Below, in pieces: positions 44,789 through 55,599 of a DNA stretch of 64,000 nt; the stretch's first letter is position 1, and every line of letters begins with the position of its first letter. Location: NCBI RefSeq assembly GCF_022539665.2, contig NC_081332.1, positions 682,001 to 746,000 of the forward strand. Reading direction: 5' to 3'. This stretch comes from Daphnia carinata. Its lineage: Eukaryota > Arthropoda > Branchiopoda > Diplostraca > Daphniidae. The translations under genes were made by a program, and so were the position numbers. The notes beneath the pieces were generated by a model. That model had not been told where the DNA came from. It was given only the letters and a program-made list of their open reading frames with translations, and ran no database searches.

Positions 44789-44957
44789 CTCGCCATCGGC
44801 TTTTATTGTTCATCTATAATAAGACAGTAAAACACCATTAGGCATAAAAACTCTTAATTCATATATTATATTTCATACCTTACATGATTCGTGAGTTGAT
44901 TGCTAGCATATTCTTCTGACAGAAGCTTCGGAAGAGACATTTACGATTTTCGTTTAC

Positions 44958-46240
44958 GCTCACCATGGATGCTGGTAGACTAGACATTTAAAGTTAAGAC
45001 ACTTTGCCCAATTCCACCAGTTTTGATTCTTACTTGTAAGTTGTTATTGCACGAGAATGCAGCGACGAAGTCCGCCGTCTTTTTGCTGTCGACAAAAACG
45101 ATAGTCTTGGCTTCACAGAGATCTTGTAAAACTTCGATCAGCTTAGCTCTCTTATCTCTTTTCGTGCACTGAAAAAAAACACCTGTTCAACATCCGAATT
45201 GGTGCAACCAACAATGCCTGTTGTGAAGAATATGTAGTCTTCCATGTACGTCGCAGCCAGCGCTTGTACTTCATCTAGGAATGTAGCCGAAAACATACAA
45301 ACACGACGGATTCCCTACAGAGAAACAAATAGTATTACATCAGTATAATCTCATACTCAAAAGCCATCGAGGACATACTTTCGGATGCATCGTTGGATGA
45401 TTAACAATCTTTTCAACATTGGGACCGAAACCCATATCAAGCATTCGATCAGCATCAACCAAAACTTAAAACCTGACTCCCGAGAAGTCAAATACTTCAA
45501 GGTCGAAAACTCCTTGAATCGCCCCGCGGTCGCGGCAAAAATATTGCACCCAGCTTGAAGATTTGACCGCTGATGGCTCGTGAGAGTTCCTCCATATATA
45601 ATCACAGACTTTAAAACCGAACTGTAGGAGAATTTACACGCCTCGCGGTCAATTTGAATGCCCAATTCACGAGTGGGTGCGACAATTACAACTTCTGGCT
45701 TTTGCCCCATGGCATGAGGCGCACCAGCAACACCTTGTTCTAACAATATGTTCATAACCGGTACCAAGTACGCCGCCTGCATAAAAAAACGTAAAATTTT
45801 AGATGACTTAATCAACGAAGGGTTTATTGAGTATCTTAGATGCAATTGGACCTTTTAGTAGTCGCAATCACAGGCGTGCCCACTCAAAATTACTTTTACT
45901 TCAACTTACCCAGTTCATACCGACCCATTCGAATAAAGTCAGTACGAGGGCATCAAGGTTTCAAAATTACACAACGTTAATTAATTGGATTACCGTTTTG
46001 CCGGAGCCCGTGACAGCACAAGCAATTAAATCTCTTTTGGCAAGAATAACTGCAACTGAAGCTTTCTGAATAGGTGTTGGTTTTATGTAGCCAGAATTCT
46101 TAATGTTTTGACGTAGTAGTTGGCGCAGGCCGGCTTCTTCGAATGATGTTATGTATTGAGGTACATCTTTTCCTGTAACCTGAAGCAAACCCAATAGATA
46201 TTTTTAAATCATAAAATACAGTTTCGAGAAATGGCTTACC
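44958..46240 (-). pseudogene. vasa-like DEAD-box helicase pseudogene 2
   Basis: Exons on minus encode FEEAGLRQLLRQNIKNSGYI with the Q motif (KPTPIQKAS) and AVTGSGKT (about 46130-45975), AAYLVPVMNILLEQGVAG, motif Ia intact as PTRELGIQ, YGGT, and a damaged motif Ib region. A TAA and a changed box (VDADRML instead of DEAD) follow near 45465. It is about 90% or more similar to pseudogene 1 and shares the TAA before the DEAD box. It is cut at about 44958, inside the IHG(D/E)R exon, and lacks the 3' half and the zinc knuckles. Confidence 0.85.
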
Positions 46241-46259
46241 TGGAGGACGACTTTATCAA

Positions 46260-46720
46260 AATTGTTAAAGCGTACCCAAAGACGATGCCCTTAAAACAGT
46301 TCCTTTTCATAGCATATCACAGCTTCCAGACTGTATTGATCATGAGGCTTTCCATCTTCCGTGAAGCTGCAACATCAGGATCCCATGTATCCTACACAAC
46401 ATACTTTTTCGTCAAATTGAACTAACAGAGCTCAATAAGATCCCTGAACAGTATTAAAAAAAAAGGTAGATTTAAGTGATCATGACTTGTCATTCATAGA
46501 TTAGTACTACCAGCCAATTACGCAGACAGCGACAGAGTTGCTGTTTTGTAAATAAAAATATCAATTTGATTTAATGATCTGCTTTGTTTGCATCAGTTGT
46601 TCACCGATAATTGGAAGATAGCTCATTGAATGTTTCATCCACTTCTGTTTTTCTGCTGTTGTTTGTGATTCACAAGATTTTTTTCTCTCAGTTCTCTGTC
46701 GGCTAATAGACAAACATTCC
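46260..46720. other. Spacer with no recognised feature
   Basis: Unique AT-rich sequence lies between pseudogene 2 and repeat copy D. I see no supported frame. Confidence 0.5.
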
Positions 46721-46721
46721 T

Positions 46722-48058
46722 TTCATACCTAAAGAGTCCATGTATGATGTTCATCTCTGAAATGGCAGCAAAGTAAAATATCTTTAGGGCCATTTAAGTA
46801 CCCAGTTTCACCAATACTCTGAACGTAAAGGACAAGTTGTTCTTTAGCCAGAGAAGCAGAATTATTTGAGGCTTCTAGCTATGACAGAACTATAAAGGAT
46901 TGCTGTTGTACCGGATTCATTAACACAAGATGGTACTTCTCATTAGACAATATGCATAACTCTATTACTTTACCTCTCACCTTAATGGTAATGCACTCTC
47001 AGTGTTTTTTCAACTACAGGCTGACTCTTCCATCCTGTAATACTTCCAGACTTGACCCCCCCGCTAAAATTCTGTGAATGCAAAATAATAGCATTAAAAT
47101 TACTTTTTTAAAAGACAAAAAACCGAGAAGTACCTAATCCATGTTTTATGTTGAACTCGTGCAATTTCTGGGTTTCCGTACCACACTCATTTTCAGCCCA
47201 AATACGGTCCCACAATTGTTCACTTCCTTCGCTGCATGGATTTATTACTAACAATTCTTTTAGTGCAGCACTAACAGAATTTAACTTTAACACACTGTCA
47301 GGTGGTAGACTGAATAACTAAATAATGAATAATTGTTTGTTAAAATTCTATACTTATTTTGAATTCTTATTTGAAAAGTTTAGGTACCTGACTGTGTTCG
47401 CCTAATGCCAATTTATCCTCATGTTCAGTTAGGGATGAGTTTGGAAAAACCTCCTTCACTGTTTGGAAAGTGTCTCGTTCTAACTTGTTCTTTTCCCCTA
47501 GCTGAGCCTGTAGTTTCAAAATTTGAGCTACAAAACACGAATGAATAAAAGCAAATAAATAGAATCATTACGTATTAGGCCTACCATCCTTAGCTTTGTT
47601 GTTATCTAATATTTTGTGTTGTTCCAATAACTGGGCCTGCAGCTTCATAATTTGATCTAATAAACAATAATTAATAATTGAAAACCAAAATAATAATCTT
47701 TATACTTACCACTTTTTTGTTTTAATATCTTATCCATTTTTCAATTGCTCCTCCAGCCACGCAGTTTTCTCCAGCCACGCTGCTCAATAAAATGCAAATG
47801 GCATACAATTAACTGAAATTGCATACATACTTGTAATAACGAAACCGACGGGTAGATGGCTACGGGTGGAAAAAAGAGAAAAAAAGTGTGATTTTTTTTT
47901 TTCCGCCATTTTTTTTTTTTTTCATGTAAAACGGATTGCCATACATATCATATTTTCGACAGGAATTTCGATTTAATAGCCCTACAGGTAAATACCGCAA
48001 TGCAGTCCCACCTTTTCCAGTTGTCACTTTCCTAAAAAAAGACATTCAGCCACCTATG
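46722..48058 (-). repeat. Dispersed multi-intron repeat family, copy D (3' truncated)
   Basis: The head (CATAGGTGGCTGAATG on minus) is at 48058 and the core head near 47944. Exons 1-4 are recognisable (LKLNSVSAALKELLVINPCS at about 47293). The copy stops at 46722, just at the exon donor that follows WTL. It shares the extended 5' head with copy C only. Confidence 0.8.
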
Positions 48059-48397
48059 GCTTAAAATTTTTTTCGGTCAGTGTATGTAGAGAATTTACTA
48101 GAAATGTGACCGTTAGATGACGATAGTAGTAAAACAGAAAAAAAGGCCAAATATTTTTTATTTTTATTTGGGTAAAACAGCCATATATACAACCATGCTT
48201 TTATTTTTTGCTACTATCATTTCAAGTTTGAAAGTTGCACACGGGCAAATTAAAAATTGAACTTTAAATTCACGCCCTTGCTCGTGGGGAAAGGAAAATT
48301 TACGATTAAAACTCTTTGAGAAGCAAATTGGGAAGCCTGTGCAATTCCGATACAAAGCAAACACTACTATTTTTCGTAAATTCAAAACATTGGCGAA
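48059..48397. other. Spacer before the small secreted-protein cluster
   Basis: This is unique AT-rich sequence downstream of the gene at 48398-48679. I see no supported frame or repeat. Confidence 0.45.
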
Positions 48398-48679
48398 TTA
48401 TTCCATAATATCTTGTTGTGAAGCCACTGAGTCTTGCTCAAACTGGTCTCGCCCAGCCCTGTAATATGCAGATGGATAGTTGCCAGACTGGTGACGTTGC
48501 TGATTACGACCATGTGGAGACAAAAGACGAAATCCAATGGAAACTGCCTCGTCAACCATAAAGGCACTCAAAAACAGAAACAACTTTTCGGCATTGATAA
48601 TAAACCATATTAACTGAATTGCTGTTGAAAACTTTAGAAATTTTCTTACCACGAAAACAAGGGAAGAAAATGTTTTCAT
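48398..48679 (-). CDS. Small secreted protein, cluster member 1
   Basis: Exon 1 (48679-48650, MKTFSSLVFV) joins exon 2 (48583-48398) in phase 0, with donor GTAAG and acceptor GAAAAG, giving 71 residues. The signal peptide MKTFSSLVFVLFLFLSAFMV is split by the intron. The mature part is short and polar (RNQQRHQSGNYPSAYYRAGR). It has the same design as the genes at 49267 and 50028: a signal-peptide exon of 8-10 codons, a phase-0 intron and one short coding exon. No known family is recognised; a peptide or matrix role is only a guess. Confidence 0.7.
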   Translation of the reverse strand: MKTFSSLVFVVRKFLKFSTAIQLIWFIINAEKLFLFLSAFMVDEAVSIGFRLLSPHGRNQQRHQSGNYPSAYYRAGRDQFEQDSVASQQDIME

Positions 48680-49266
48680 CTTTTTAAGTTCTTTTCAGAA
48701 TATCAAGCAGACGTCTGCACTAACCACAATGTTCTTGATGAATACTGCTAGCCTAGTCTTTTCTAGACTTTCCCGGGCAATTAAACAAAGACTGTTTTAA
48801 TAGCCACACCCTACGACCGATATACATTTTAGAGGCAGCAACTTGATTCGTTGGCATTACAACTGGATTCTTTACAGCGATTGCCATGCTTGGAAAACTC
48901 TAAACATGTTCATGCGATTCAAATATTTGTTTATGTTCTGACCGATTTTTGTTAGCTAGAGGCATCAGGTCGAGGAATGCAGACAAACTGGTTGTACGAT
49001 GGCGAACATTGTTTGCACAATGACGAAATCCACTGGGTTCGATGGCCGAATGATTAACCACCAAACCATTTTTACCACACAATTTTCACGTTGAGCGTAC
49101 AACGGGAAGTGGGAAGCACATTGAGAAAGACCACCAAGGTGATTAAATAGATATGTAAATTATAATCAGAAACGAAACAACTCGTAGCTTCTACGATAAC
49201 AGAACTACATCGTCAATTTAATAACGATGAACATTGACGATATCTAAATTACTTTAATTGTTTTGC

Positions 49267-49582
49267 TTAATATTGTTGTCTTTTGTAAACATGTGGAATG
49301 GACTTTTGCTGATAATATCCGTTTCGCCTACCGCCGTACGAAGATGGATTAGAAGACGTGGGGAGATAGACGTATGACGCGTATCCTGATACTGGCTGAA
49401 ATCGAAACTGGTAAAGAGGAGCTCCACTCGAAGGATACCGTACAGAATATGGGTTGTCGGCCACAACAGCGACCACCAGAACAAACGTCAGCTTTTAGGC
49501 ATGGAAAGAAAAAAAAAGTGTCAATAGAACAAACTTAGAGTTAAGTACTCAAACTCACCATCAATGTTATGAAGCTCTTCAT
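49267..49582 (-). CDS. Small secreted tyrosine-rich protein, cluster member 2
   Basis: Exons 49582-49559 and 49491-49267 join in phase 0 to 82 residues. The signal peptide MKSFITLMLTFVLVVAVVA would be cut before DNPYSVRY. The mature part is rich in Tyr, Ser and Pro (PLYQFRFQPVSGYASYVYLP) and ends YKRQQY. It resembles members 1 and 3 in exon layout and signal peptide rather than in the mature sequence. Confidence 0.75.
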
Positions 49583-50027
49583 CCCGGATTAGTTGACTGC
49601 AGACTGTGCAAATCGAACTATGAGTCAACTGCTATTTAACTCGAGGGAATTATTTGTCTTTACTGTGAGCTTGAAAAGCAAACAAACTTCCTATTTAAAA
49701 TCAGGTTTTTTTCTTCTTCTCGCCATATCAAGTTGGAACCGAAGATGGATGAATCTTTCATTTTCATCACAACTTCTTCCCAGAAAACTGGTTTAGAGAT
49801 CTCAACAATAAAATGCGACGTAAGTGTCACCCAGTTTGTTTTTCCTTAACAGGACCGTAATTTAACAATCAGGCCAATTAGATGACGACATGCAAGATTC
49901 CTTACATACTATCTAACTTGACATAAGAATTTGTGTAACTGTATATATTGCTACGTTTTCATACTACAACTCGTAAACATCTTACGTTGTAGAAGATCAA
50001 GTCTTTGCAAACTTCTGGAAACAGCTG

Positions 50028-50320
50028 TTAGCCTCTAGCATGGCCTATGGCTCCGTAGACAAACGTAATTGGGAAGGGATAATAATCATGATAGTGATTA
50101 CTGTAGTCTTCGTAGACGTTGTAATGCTGGTTTTGCTGGCGGGGATACTGATCAAGAGATGACCCGCTTTGAATAGGATGATAACGACGTGCTCCATTTA
50201 CAATAACGGCGTGAATGCCTAGCAGTAGAAACATCTGGTGTGAAGCCAAATTGAGAAGTTAGATAAGAGTAACATCTTTAATAGAAAGAAACTTACCAGG
50301 AAAATGAGAGAGCTCTTCAT
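50028..50320 (-). CDS. Small secreted tyrosine/histidine-rich protein, cluster member 3
   Basis: Exons 50320-50297 and 50234-50028 join in phase 0 to 76 residues. The signal peptide MKSSLIFLMFLLLGIHAVIV is followed by a Tyr/His/Gln-rich segment (YEDYSNHYHDYYPF). The gene lies head to tail with members 1 and 2 on the same strand, so the cluster probably grew by tandem duplication with rapid divergence of the mature part. Confidence 0.75.
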
Positions 50321-50329
50321 CCTACATAC

Positions 50330-51910
50330 GTCAAGAATAGACTGTGAATAATGCACTGCATGCCAACAGGCCAACACCTTTTTTTTTGTTGAATATGCAG
50401 GGCCTTTTCCAGAAACCTTTTAGGGTCACGAACATTTCGTCGAATTGATCTCTGGAAGCCGAATCTCGTTTTTTGTTTCTTTTCCGAAATGTAATTCAAA
50501 AATTTTAAATCTGAACTGCGTAGATACGGACGAAAAAGAAAAACAAGTTTCTTGAAAAGCAGCAAAAATAAGTCGAATTCCTAAAAGGAAAGAGGTTTCT
50601 TAGAATGTGAATTAGCAATCCCAACGTAAAATTCTTCAACTTCTACGTTTATCCCTCTTAAGCAATTATAGTATTTGGAAAAAATATTTTAAAAATTACA
50701 TAAGTACCACTTTAGCAAACGTGTTACACTTTAATCCGTAATAATCCAAGGCAAAAACGGGCGGCAAATTTCTAACGATTAAACGAAAAAATGAAATTGA
50801 ATACCACATATCACTACCCGTGAGTAGATAATTTGGAAACTGTCGGTATTGCAACCAGGATTCACAGCAAGCTTTTTCACTTTTACCTTTTTTTAATGCA
50901 GGATATCTCACTTCAATTTCACCCGTCTTTTGCTCCACATTTTCAAAACTACTGCGTACAATCCGAATTGAAGAGTGTTCGCCAACATTACGCGTTTGTT
51001 TCCCAAAAATAATCTTCAAATAAAACGTTATGAATTAGTGGCAATATGACAGAATACTCAATAAACATGTGCCCACCATTTCAAGTATTAGCAAGCTTAC
51101 AAGAGTTGAGCAGGTGGAAGTATCCTTTTGAAGTCCCTTCCTAGGCTATGTAATGCAGGAATGAATCGCTGGAAACTAAGAGTCAAAATACATGGAAATT
51201 AACTTTAGTCTTGTAACATTATGTAGAACATCATACAAACAAACTACTCTACACAGCTATGAGCATCATTTTCTATGAGAACAACATTTTAAAAATCAGA
51301 TATTTCTCCGCGTCCAGTGTCTTCAAGAATACTACTGTACTTTAGAATACGTTAGGTCACGAGGTCATACCAGTAACATATTCGAATTTCTTTTTCAAAC
51401 TATAATCCTGATCTCACACACTAACGTAAAAATTCATTTTCGATAAAAAATTTTGTTTACCTTAAGTGCTTTTTATCGTTTAATTACTCAATTTAGTTAT
51501 TTTTCCGTTACAATGGCCGCAGCAATGTCTTCCAGTAATGAACATGCCAGAGGAACACATAGTACTTCAAGTTGCATGACTGTGCAAAAGCCTGCCATTA
51601 AATGGCTAACCAGAGTTGCCAGTCCGAGTTCGGCATAAGTAAATAAAATAACTAAAAAATTTCGAAAATTACAAGAGATTTTACCTGTATAAAAAAGCAG
51701 GAACGATTAAAGGTAGTGATGACATTCAAGTATTTATTGGTAGATATTGTATTTTTCTGTTTCTACTTCATTAAGCCACGTTGCCATGATTTGCTTGAAA
51801 TAGTGACTTAAAAATTCCCACTGAATCCCAAATATAACTTATTATAAATTTATCAAAATAGGTCTTTAGGTTGCAGAAGAGGCGTCAAAAGGAGATTTTA
51901 CCAGAATACC
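50330..51910. other. Intergenic stretch with no recognised gene
   Basis: A minus frame at 50800-51019 (MKIIFGKQTRNVGEHSSIRI..., to a GTAGTG donor) could be one exon but has no partner that I can identify. The rest is AT-rich. Confidence 0.45.
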
Positions 51911-51912
51911 CA

Positions 51913-52497
51913 TTAGTATCTGGATCCAAAGTTTAGGTATGGATTGGGTGGGGGAACTGGCAAATGGTCACCCGATGGCTGGTAGCCATTTTCATCGGCA
52001 ACCCAGGACAAGGAGATTCTCTCGCCTTCTGGAGAAATCCAGTAAACAGATCCCTGGTTGGTGTTTCCGTAAGCTTTATCGTAACTAGGTTTGCCATACG
52101 AATCGTAGTTGGTTACAGGTATCAACTTCTGGACCTGCGACTCTTGGCGAGCAGTGTAGTCGGATTGCAGGTAACTATAGATCATTAAAAAAATAAGCAA
52201 AGCAATCATGGCAAGAATAAAATTCTGAAAGAAACGTACTCGAACGAGCTGCTGCCATCCGGTTTGCGGTAATCGGATTGGTTTATGATGTAAATACCGG
52301 AGTAATCTTTGCCATCGTTATAGTTTTGGGAGCCATAGTTAGACTGCTGGTAGCCAGTTTGCCCGTACGATGATGGGGCAGCGGCAGCAACGGCGATGAG
52401 GGCAGCAATGATATACTTAAAATTTCAAAGAGTTAAAGAAAAGAACATGAGTAAAAATGTAGCACAAAATTAACAAAGTTTAATTTACCAGCTTCAT
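51913..52497 (-). CDS. Cuticle protein with RR-1-type chitin-binding domain
   Basis: Exons 52497-52489 (MKL), 52415-52240 and 52174-51913 join in phase to 148 residues. The signal peptide is MKLYIIAALIAVAAAA. The domain runs from DYLQSDYTARQESQVQ to GSVYWISPEGERISLSWVAD and ENGYQPSGDHLPVPPP, the signature of the Rebers-Riddiford consensus (chitin_bind_4), soft-cuticle RR-1 type. It binds chitin in the procuticle. A tiny first exon ending within the signal peptide is usual for these genes. A TATA box lies at about 52554. Confidence 0.92.
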
Positions 52498-52553
52498 GTT
52501 GATCTGTTGGATTTTGTTCTACGGATTGTAGTGAAGAACAAATAAATCGCTTG

Positions 52554-52563
52554 CCTTTATATG
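52554..52563 (-). promoter_or_regulatory. TATA box of the RR-1 cuticle gene
   Basis: CATATAAAGG on minus lies about 60 bp before the start codon. Confidence 0.6.
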
Positions 52564-53405
52564 CCCAAACGGTTTGGTGAAGGGCCATTAATTTGGTTTG
52601 ACTTTGACCCTTTTCCATTGTACATTACACGTCCCAGACGGAAATAGTCTTGCAAAACAAACGAATGTTACCGATACGTTTGCTAACCTTAATTTAAAGA
52701 CGGTGCAGAACTGTAGCACACATTAGCAATAGTATTTATAGAATCAATTTGCAAATACCTAAGTGCTCCTTGAAGTGGTGAGTGTAACCGTCATTAACAT
52801 TTCCTAAAATATACAGTTCAAGGTTCACTTGAAAGAGAACATGCCAATGTTGCTATCCAATTGCAAACGTTTCGCTGATTTTCCAATGCAAATTTATCGC
52901 TAAAAAGGGGACATGTCTCATCACTAGTCACGAAATTCTAGTCCCAATATGGAATTTGACTAATGTCCGGCCAGCTGGTTTCAATAAACAGGCAACGAGG
53001 AAATGCTCTTCTAATCAGAAAATATTTTTAAAATTAATCAGTGCATCCCATTAAATGGAACTCATTATAAGAACATTAATATCTACCATTTAAAAATATA
53101 TAATAAGTAGAATGGACAGAATTTCGTAAGCACGTCATTCATCAAGACAGCTTTCACATTTGTATGTCACAATTAACCCTCTTTTCTTAATTGCATGGTT
53201 GATTTCCCACCAGATTGTAGCATGCATTGAAAACCTATTAAGTTGAACATTTAGAATGTTGCCTAAAATAATTTGCATATGATGGTACTTGTAGTGTTGT
53301 GAAGGGCGGAAATAACATCATCACAAGCTATTTCATTAACTTAGGACAGCTGTGCTACCATTTTCGCCTAAATGTTTTCTTCAGTGACGGTCCTATTAAA
53401 AAGCA
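52564..53405. other. Divergent intergenic region
   Basis: It lies between the RR-1 gene (minus) and the CUB gene (plus), and holds both promoters. I see no other gene. Confidence 0.5.
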
Positions 53406-53415
53406 GTATAAATAG
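53406..53415 (+). promoter_or_regulatory. TATA box of the CUB gene
   Basis: GTATAAATAG lies about 110 bp before the ATG. Confidence 0.55.
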
Positions 53416-53517
53416 ATAGCTCAGCCTCAGTGTTTAATTAGTTTCCATCTACTTTTGAAGAAGAAACATCTTTTAGCTCAATTTAAAAATTCCAAGTTTG
53501 ATTATACTTAAATTACG

Positions 53518-54331
53518 ATGGTGTTATTTCTTCCGTTGTTCTTTAAACTTGTTATCATCTGTGAGGTGAACTTCGATATTTTCTTGCTCAGTTTTTTAAA
53601 TTTTGCATTAATATTCTGCTCCATCAAGGTGATCCTCTACTTGATTTTGGGTGCGAAATTTTTCGTGTCGAAGGCTCTGCTGGCGAAAAAAGAAAAAATT
53701 ACTGATTTCATTAGAGGAACGACGTCAACTACTCCGCAGGCAATCACAACGAATGCTGTGACAATAATACCTACAACTGAAACAGCGATGACAACCGCTG
53801 CTCTCGTGTGTTTGGATGCCCCAACTTGCACTAATTGTACTTTATTATTAAGTATGTTTTTTCTAAATAACTTGCATATTATGTCTTTGCAGCCTGTGGT
53901 GTTTGTACGGATGTCACGTCTACTGGAGGTACGATCCAATCTCGTAACTTCCCCGACGATTACGATGGCTATGGCAATGGGTTTGGACCTTTAGATTGCA
54001 TTTTCGCCATCAAAGTATGTCCTGGAAAGAAAATACAATTGACATTTACACAATTTGTCGTCGAGAGCTGTTGTGACACAGTTACTGTAAGCCATTGCTG
54101 GACTTGTGAGACTATGTTTTATTAAATTGATTTTGTTGCAAAAAGGTATTTGATGGGACATCAACAGATGGAACACTCTTACCTCCCACTTCTGGTTACA
54201 CTATTCCCTCATCTAGCATTACTACATCGAATAAAATGACGGTAACGTTCAACAGTGATGGCAATAATAACGCTCTATTTCCTCAATCGTTGAGACCAGG
54301 AAAATGGCAAGCGACTTTCACCGTTGTATGA
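53518..54331 (+). CDS. Secreted CUB-domain protein
   Basis: Certain exons are the one ending at 53851, then 53893-54086 and 54146-54331, all in phase. The first part from the ATG at 53518 is open without splicing, but its middle is AT-rich and intron-like; a splice from 53566 to 53629 or 53672 keeps the frame and leaves a signal peptide (MVLFLPLFFKLVIICE). A threonine-rich linker (TTSTTPQAITTNAV) precedes a CUB domain: CGVCTDVTSTGGTIQSRNFP, then DCIFAIKVCPGKKIQLTFTQ, FVVESCCDTVTVFDG and NKMTVTFNSDG. The spacing of GTIQSRNFP...CIFAI...F.VES...D is the CUB pattern of extracellular binding modules. There is no protease or other catalytic domain. Confidence 0.82.
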
Positions 54332-54849
54332 AATACTTGCCTTCGTAGCACCCATGACTTTGATGAAATAATTGATTAGCTCACACTATAATTTTAATCG
54401 TTTCTTGTCCTTACTCTCTTCTCATTTAAACAACTGAATGCATAAATTCTAAGTAAATTGTCACTGAAGAGTGTGCCTAAATTATACCCTAAGTCCCTTA
54501 CCCTAACCCCACCAGCCCAACACCGTTGCCACATTTGAACAAATAATCTTGTTGATGAAAAAATAGATGAATCAAATCAAATTTTAGAACTCCATCTATA
54601 CTGCTAATTGAACCGAAAGAGTTTGGTCAATAAATCTAAACCCATAAATATGAGGATGTCCAACATTTTTATTTTGAAAGAAAGGCAGAGATTTAGGAAA
54701 TATGTCATCTGGCCAGCAGACGACATCCTTTGGAAAAGAAATAAATATTTGAAATAGGGAGATAAATTGTTACAGTAGTAGGTCGACAATCATCTTCAAT
54801 TTGAAAAAGAAAACTTCATCTGTCAGTTTACAACATTTTCAGAGTCTAC
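54332..54849. other. Spacer between two convergent genes
   Basis: It separates the stop codons of the CUB gene (plus) and the cuticle-like gene (minus). It contains a TTACCCTAA-like stretch near 54486 and no supported gene. Confidence 0.45.
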
Positions 54850-55523
54850 TTAGTTTTTGGCCTTGTATTTTTGTGGGGCAGGCTGGTAGGAGGCAACAGG
54901 TTCAGAGTACGCCGGGGCGGTGTAAGCAGGAGGCGTATAAGCCGGTGCTGGATAGGCTGCAGCGCCGCCATCTCCATGATTGTATTCCCAGTAATGCTCT
55001 CCGTAGCCATCTTGGGCATCAGCCCACTTGACCTATTATTGTTATCGAAATATTTAAAACAATGTTTGTTTACAACCAAGTAGAATCAATCACTAAAAAT
55101 ATACAGAAAATGTAATGTTTTTATACCTTGGTGCGGAAACGATGATCTTTGGATTGTTCGTAACGGGAAGCATAATGCGCAGCATCGCCACGGTTGAAAC
55201 CAAATTCGTATTCTTTCTCTCCGGGTACGTTAGCATATTGGAAGTAGCCATCGTATTTCTTCTCCAAGGGAGGCGGTGCTGCCATAACAGCCGCCATAAC
55301 GGCACCCAAAACAAGCACCTATTGCACAATGCCAATAATTAGCACTTTAACGATAAAGGTATTCAAAACAAATTCAAATAAATCGAAGAAAAACTCTACT
55401 ATCAAAACGAAGTCTATCACAAAGTCCGTTCACCTAAAGCTTACGTTTTAAAATTTACTTAAACTTAACAACAGTTAAAAGAAGTAACTCGAAAGAGGAA
55501 CTTACAACAATGGAGGTCTTCAT
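54850..55523 (-). CDS. Cuticle-like secreted protein with Ala/Pro/Tyr-rich tail
   Basis: Exons 55523-55506, 55318-55127 and 55032-54850 join in phase (6 + 64 + 61 codons; 130 residues). The signal peptide MKTSIVVLVLGAVMAAVMAA is split by the first intron. The core (GYFQYANVPGEKEYEFGFNR, FRTKVKWADAQDGYGEHYWE, YNHG) aligns with the gene at 21910-22965, with introns at identical positions, so the two are paralogs. The tail is short here (PAPAYTPPAYTAPAYSEP, ending KAKN) instead of the long YKPD repeat. A cuticle or matrix role is inferred. The last exon has no ATG, so the real frame must be found by splicing. Confidence 0.85.
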
Positions 55524-55574
55524 GTTTGGCAATACAAGACAAGACTGCGAATATCTTCCTTGATGGCATCGGGG

Positions 55575-55584
55575 CTTTATATAC
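55575..55584 (-). promoter_or_regulatory. TATA box of the Ala/Pro/Tyr-rich cuticle gene
   Basis: GTATATAAAG on minus lies about 55 bp before the ATG, as in the paralog at 23 kb. Confidence 0.65.
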
Positions 55585-55599
55585 CCCTTCCCTGTTCCG

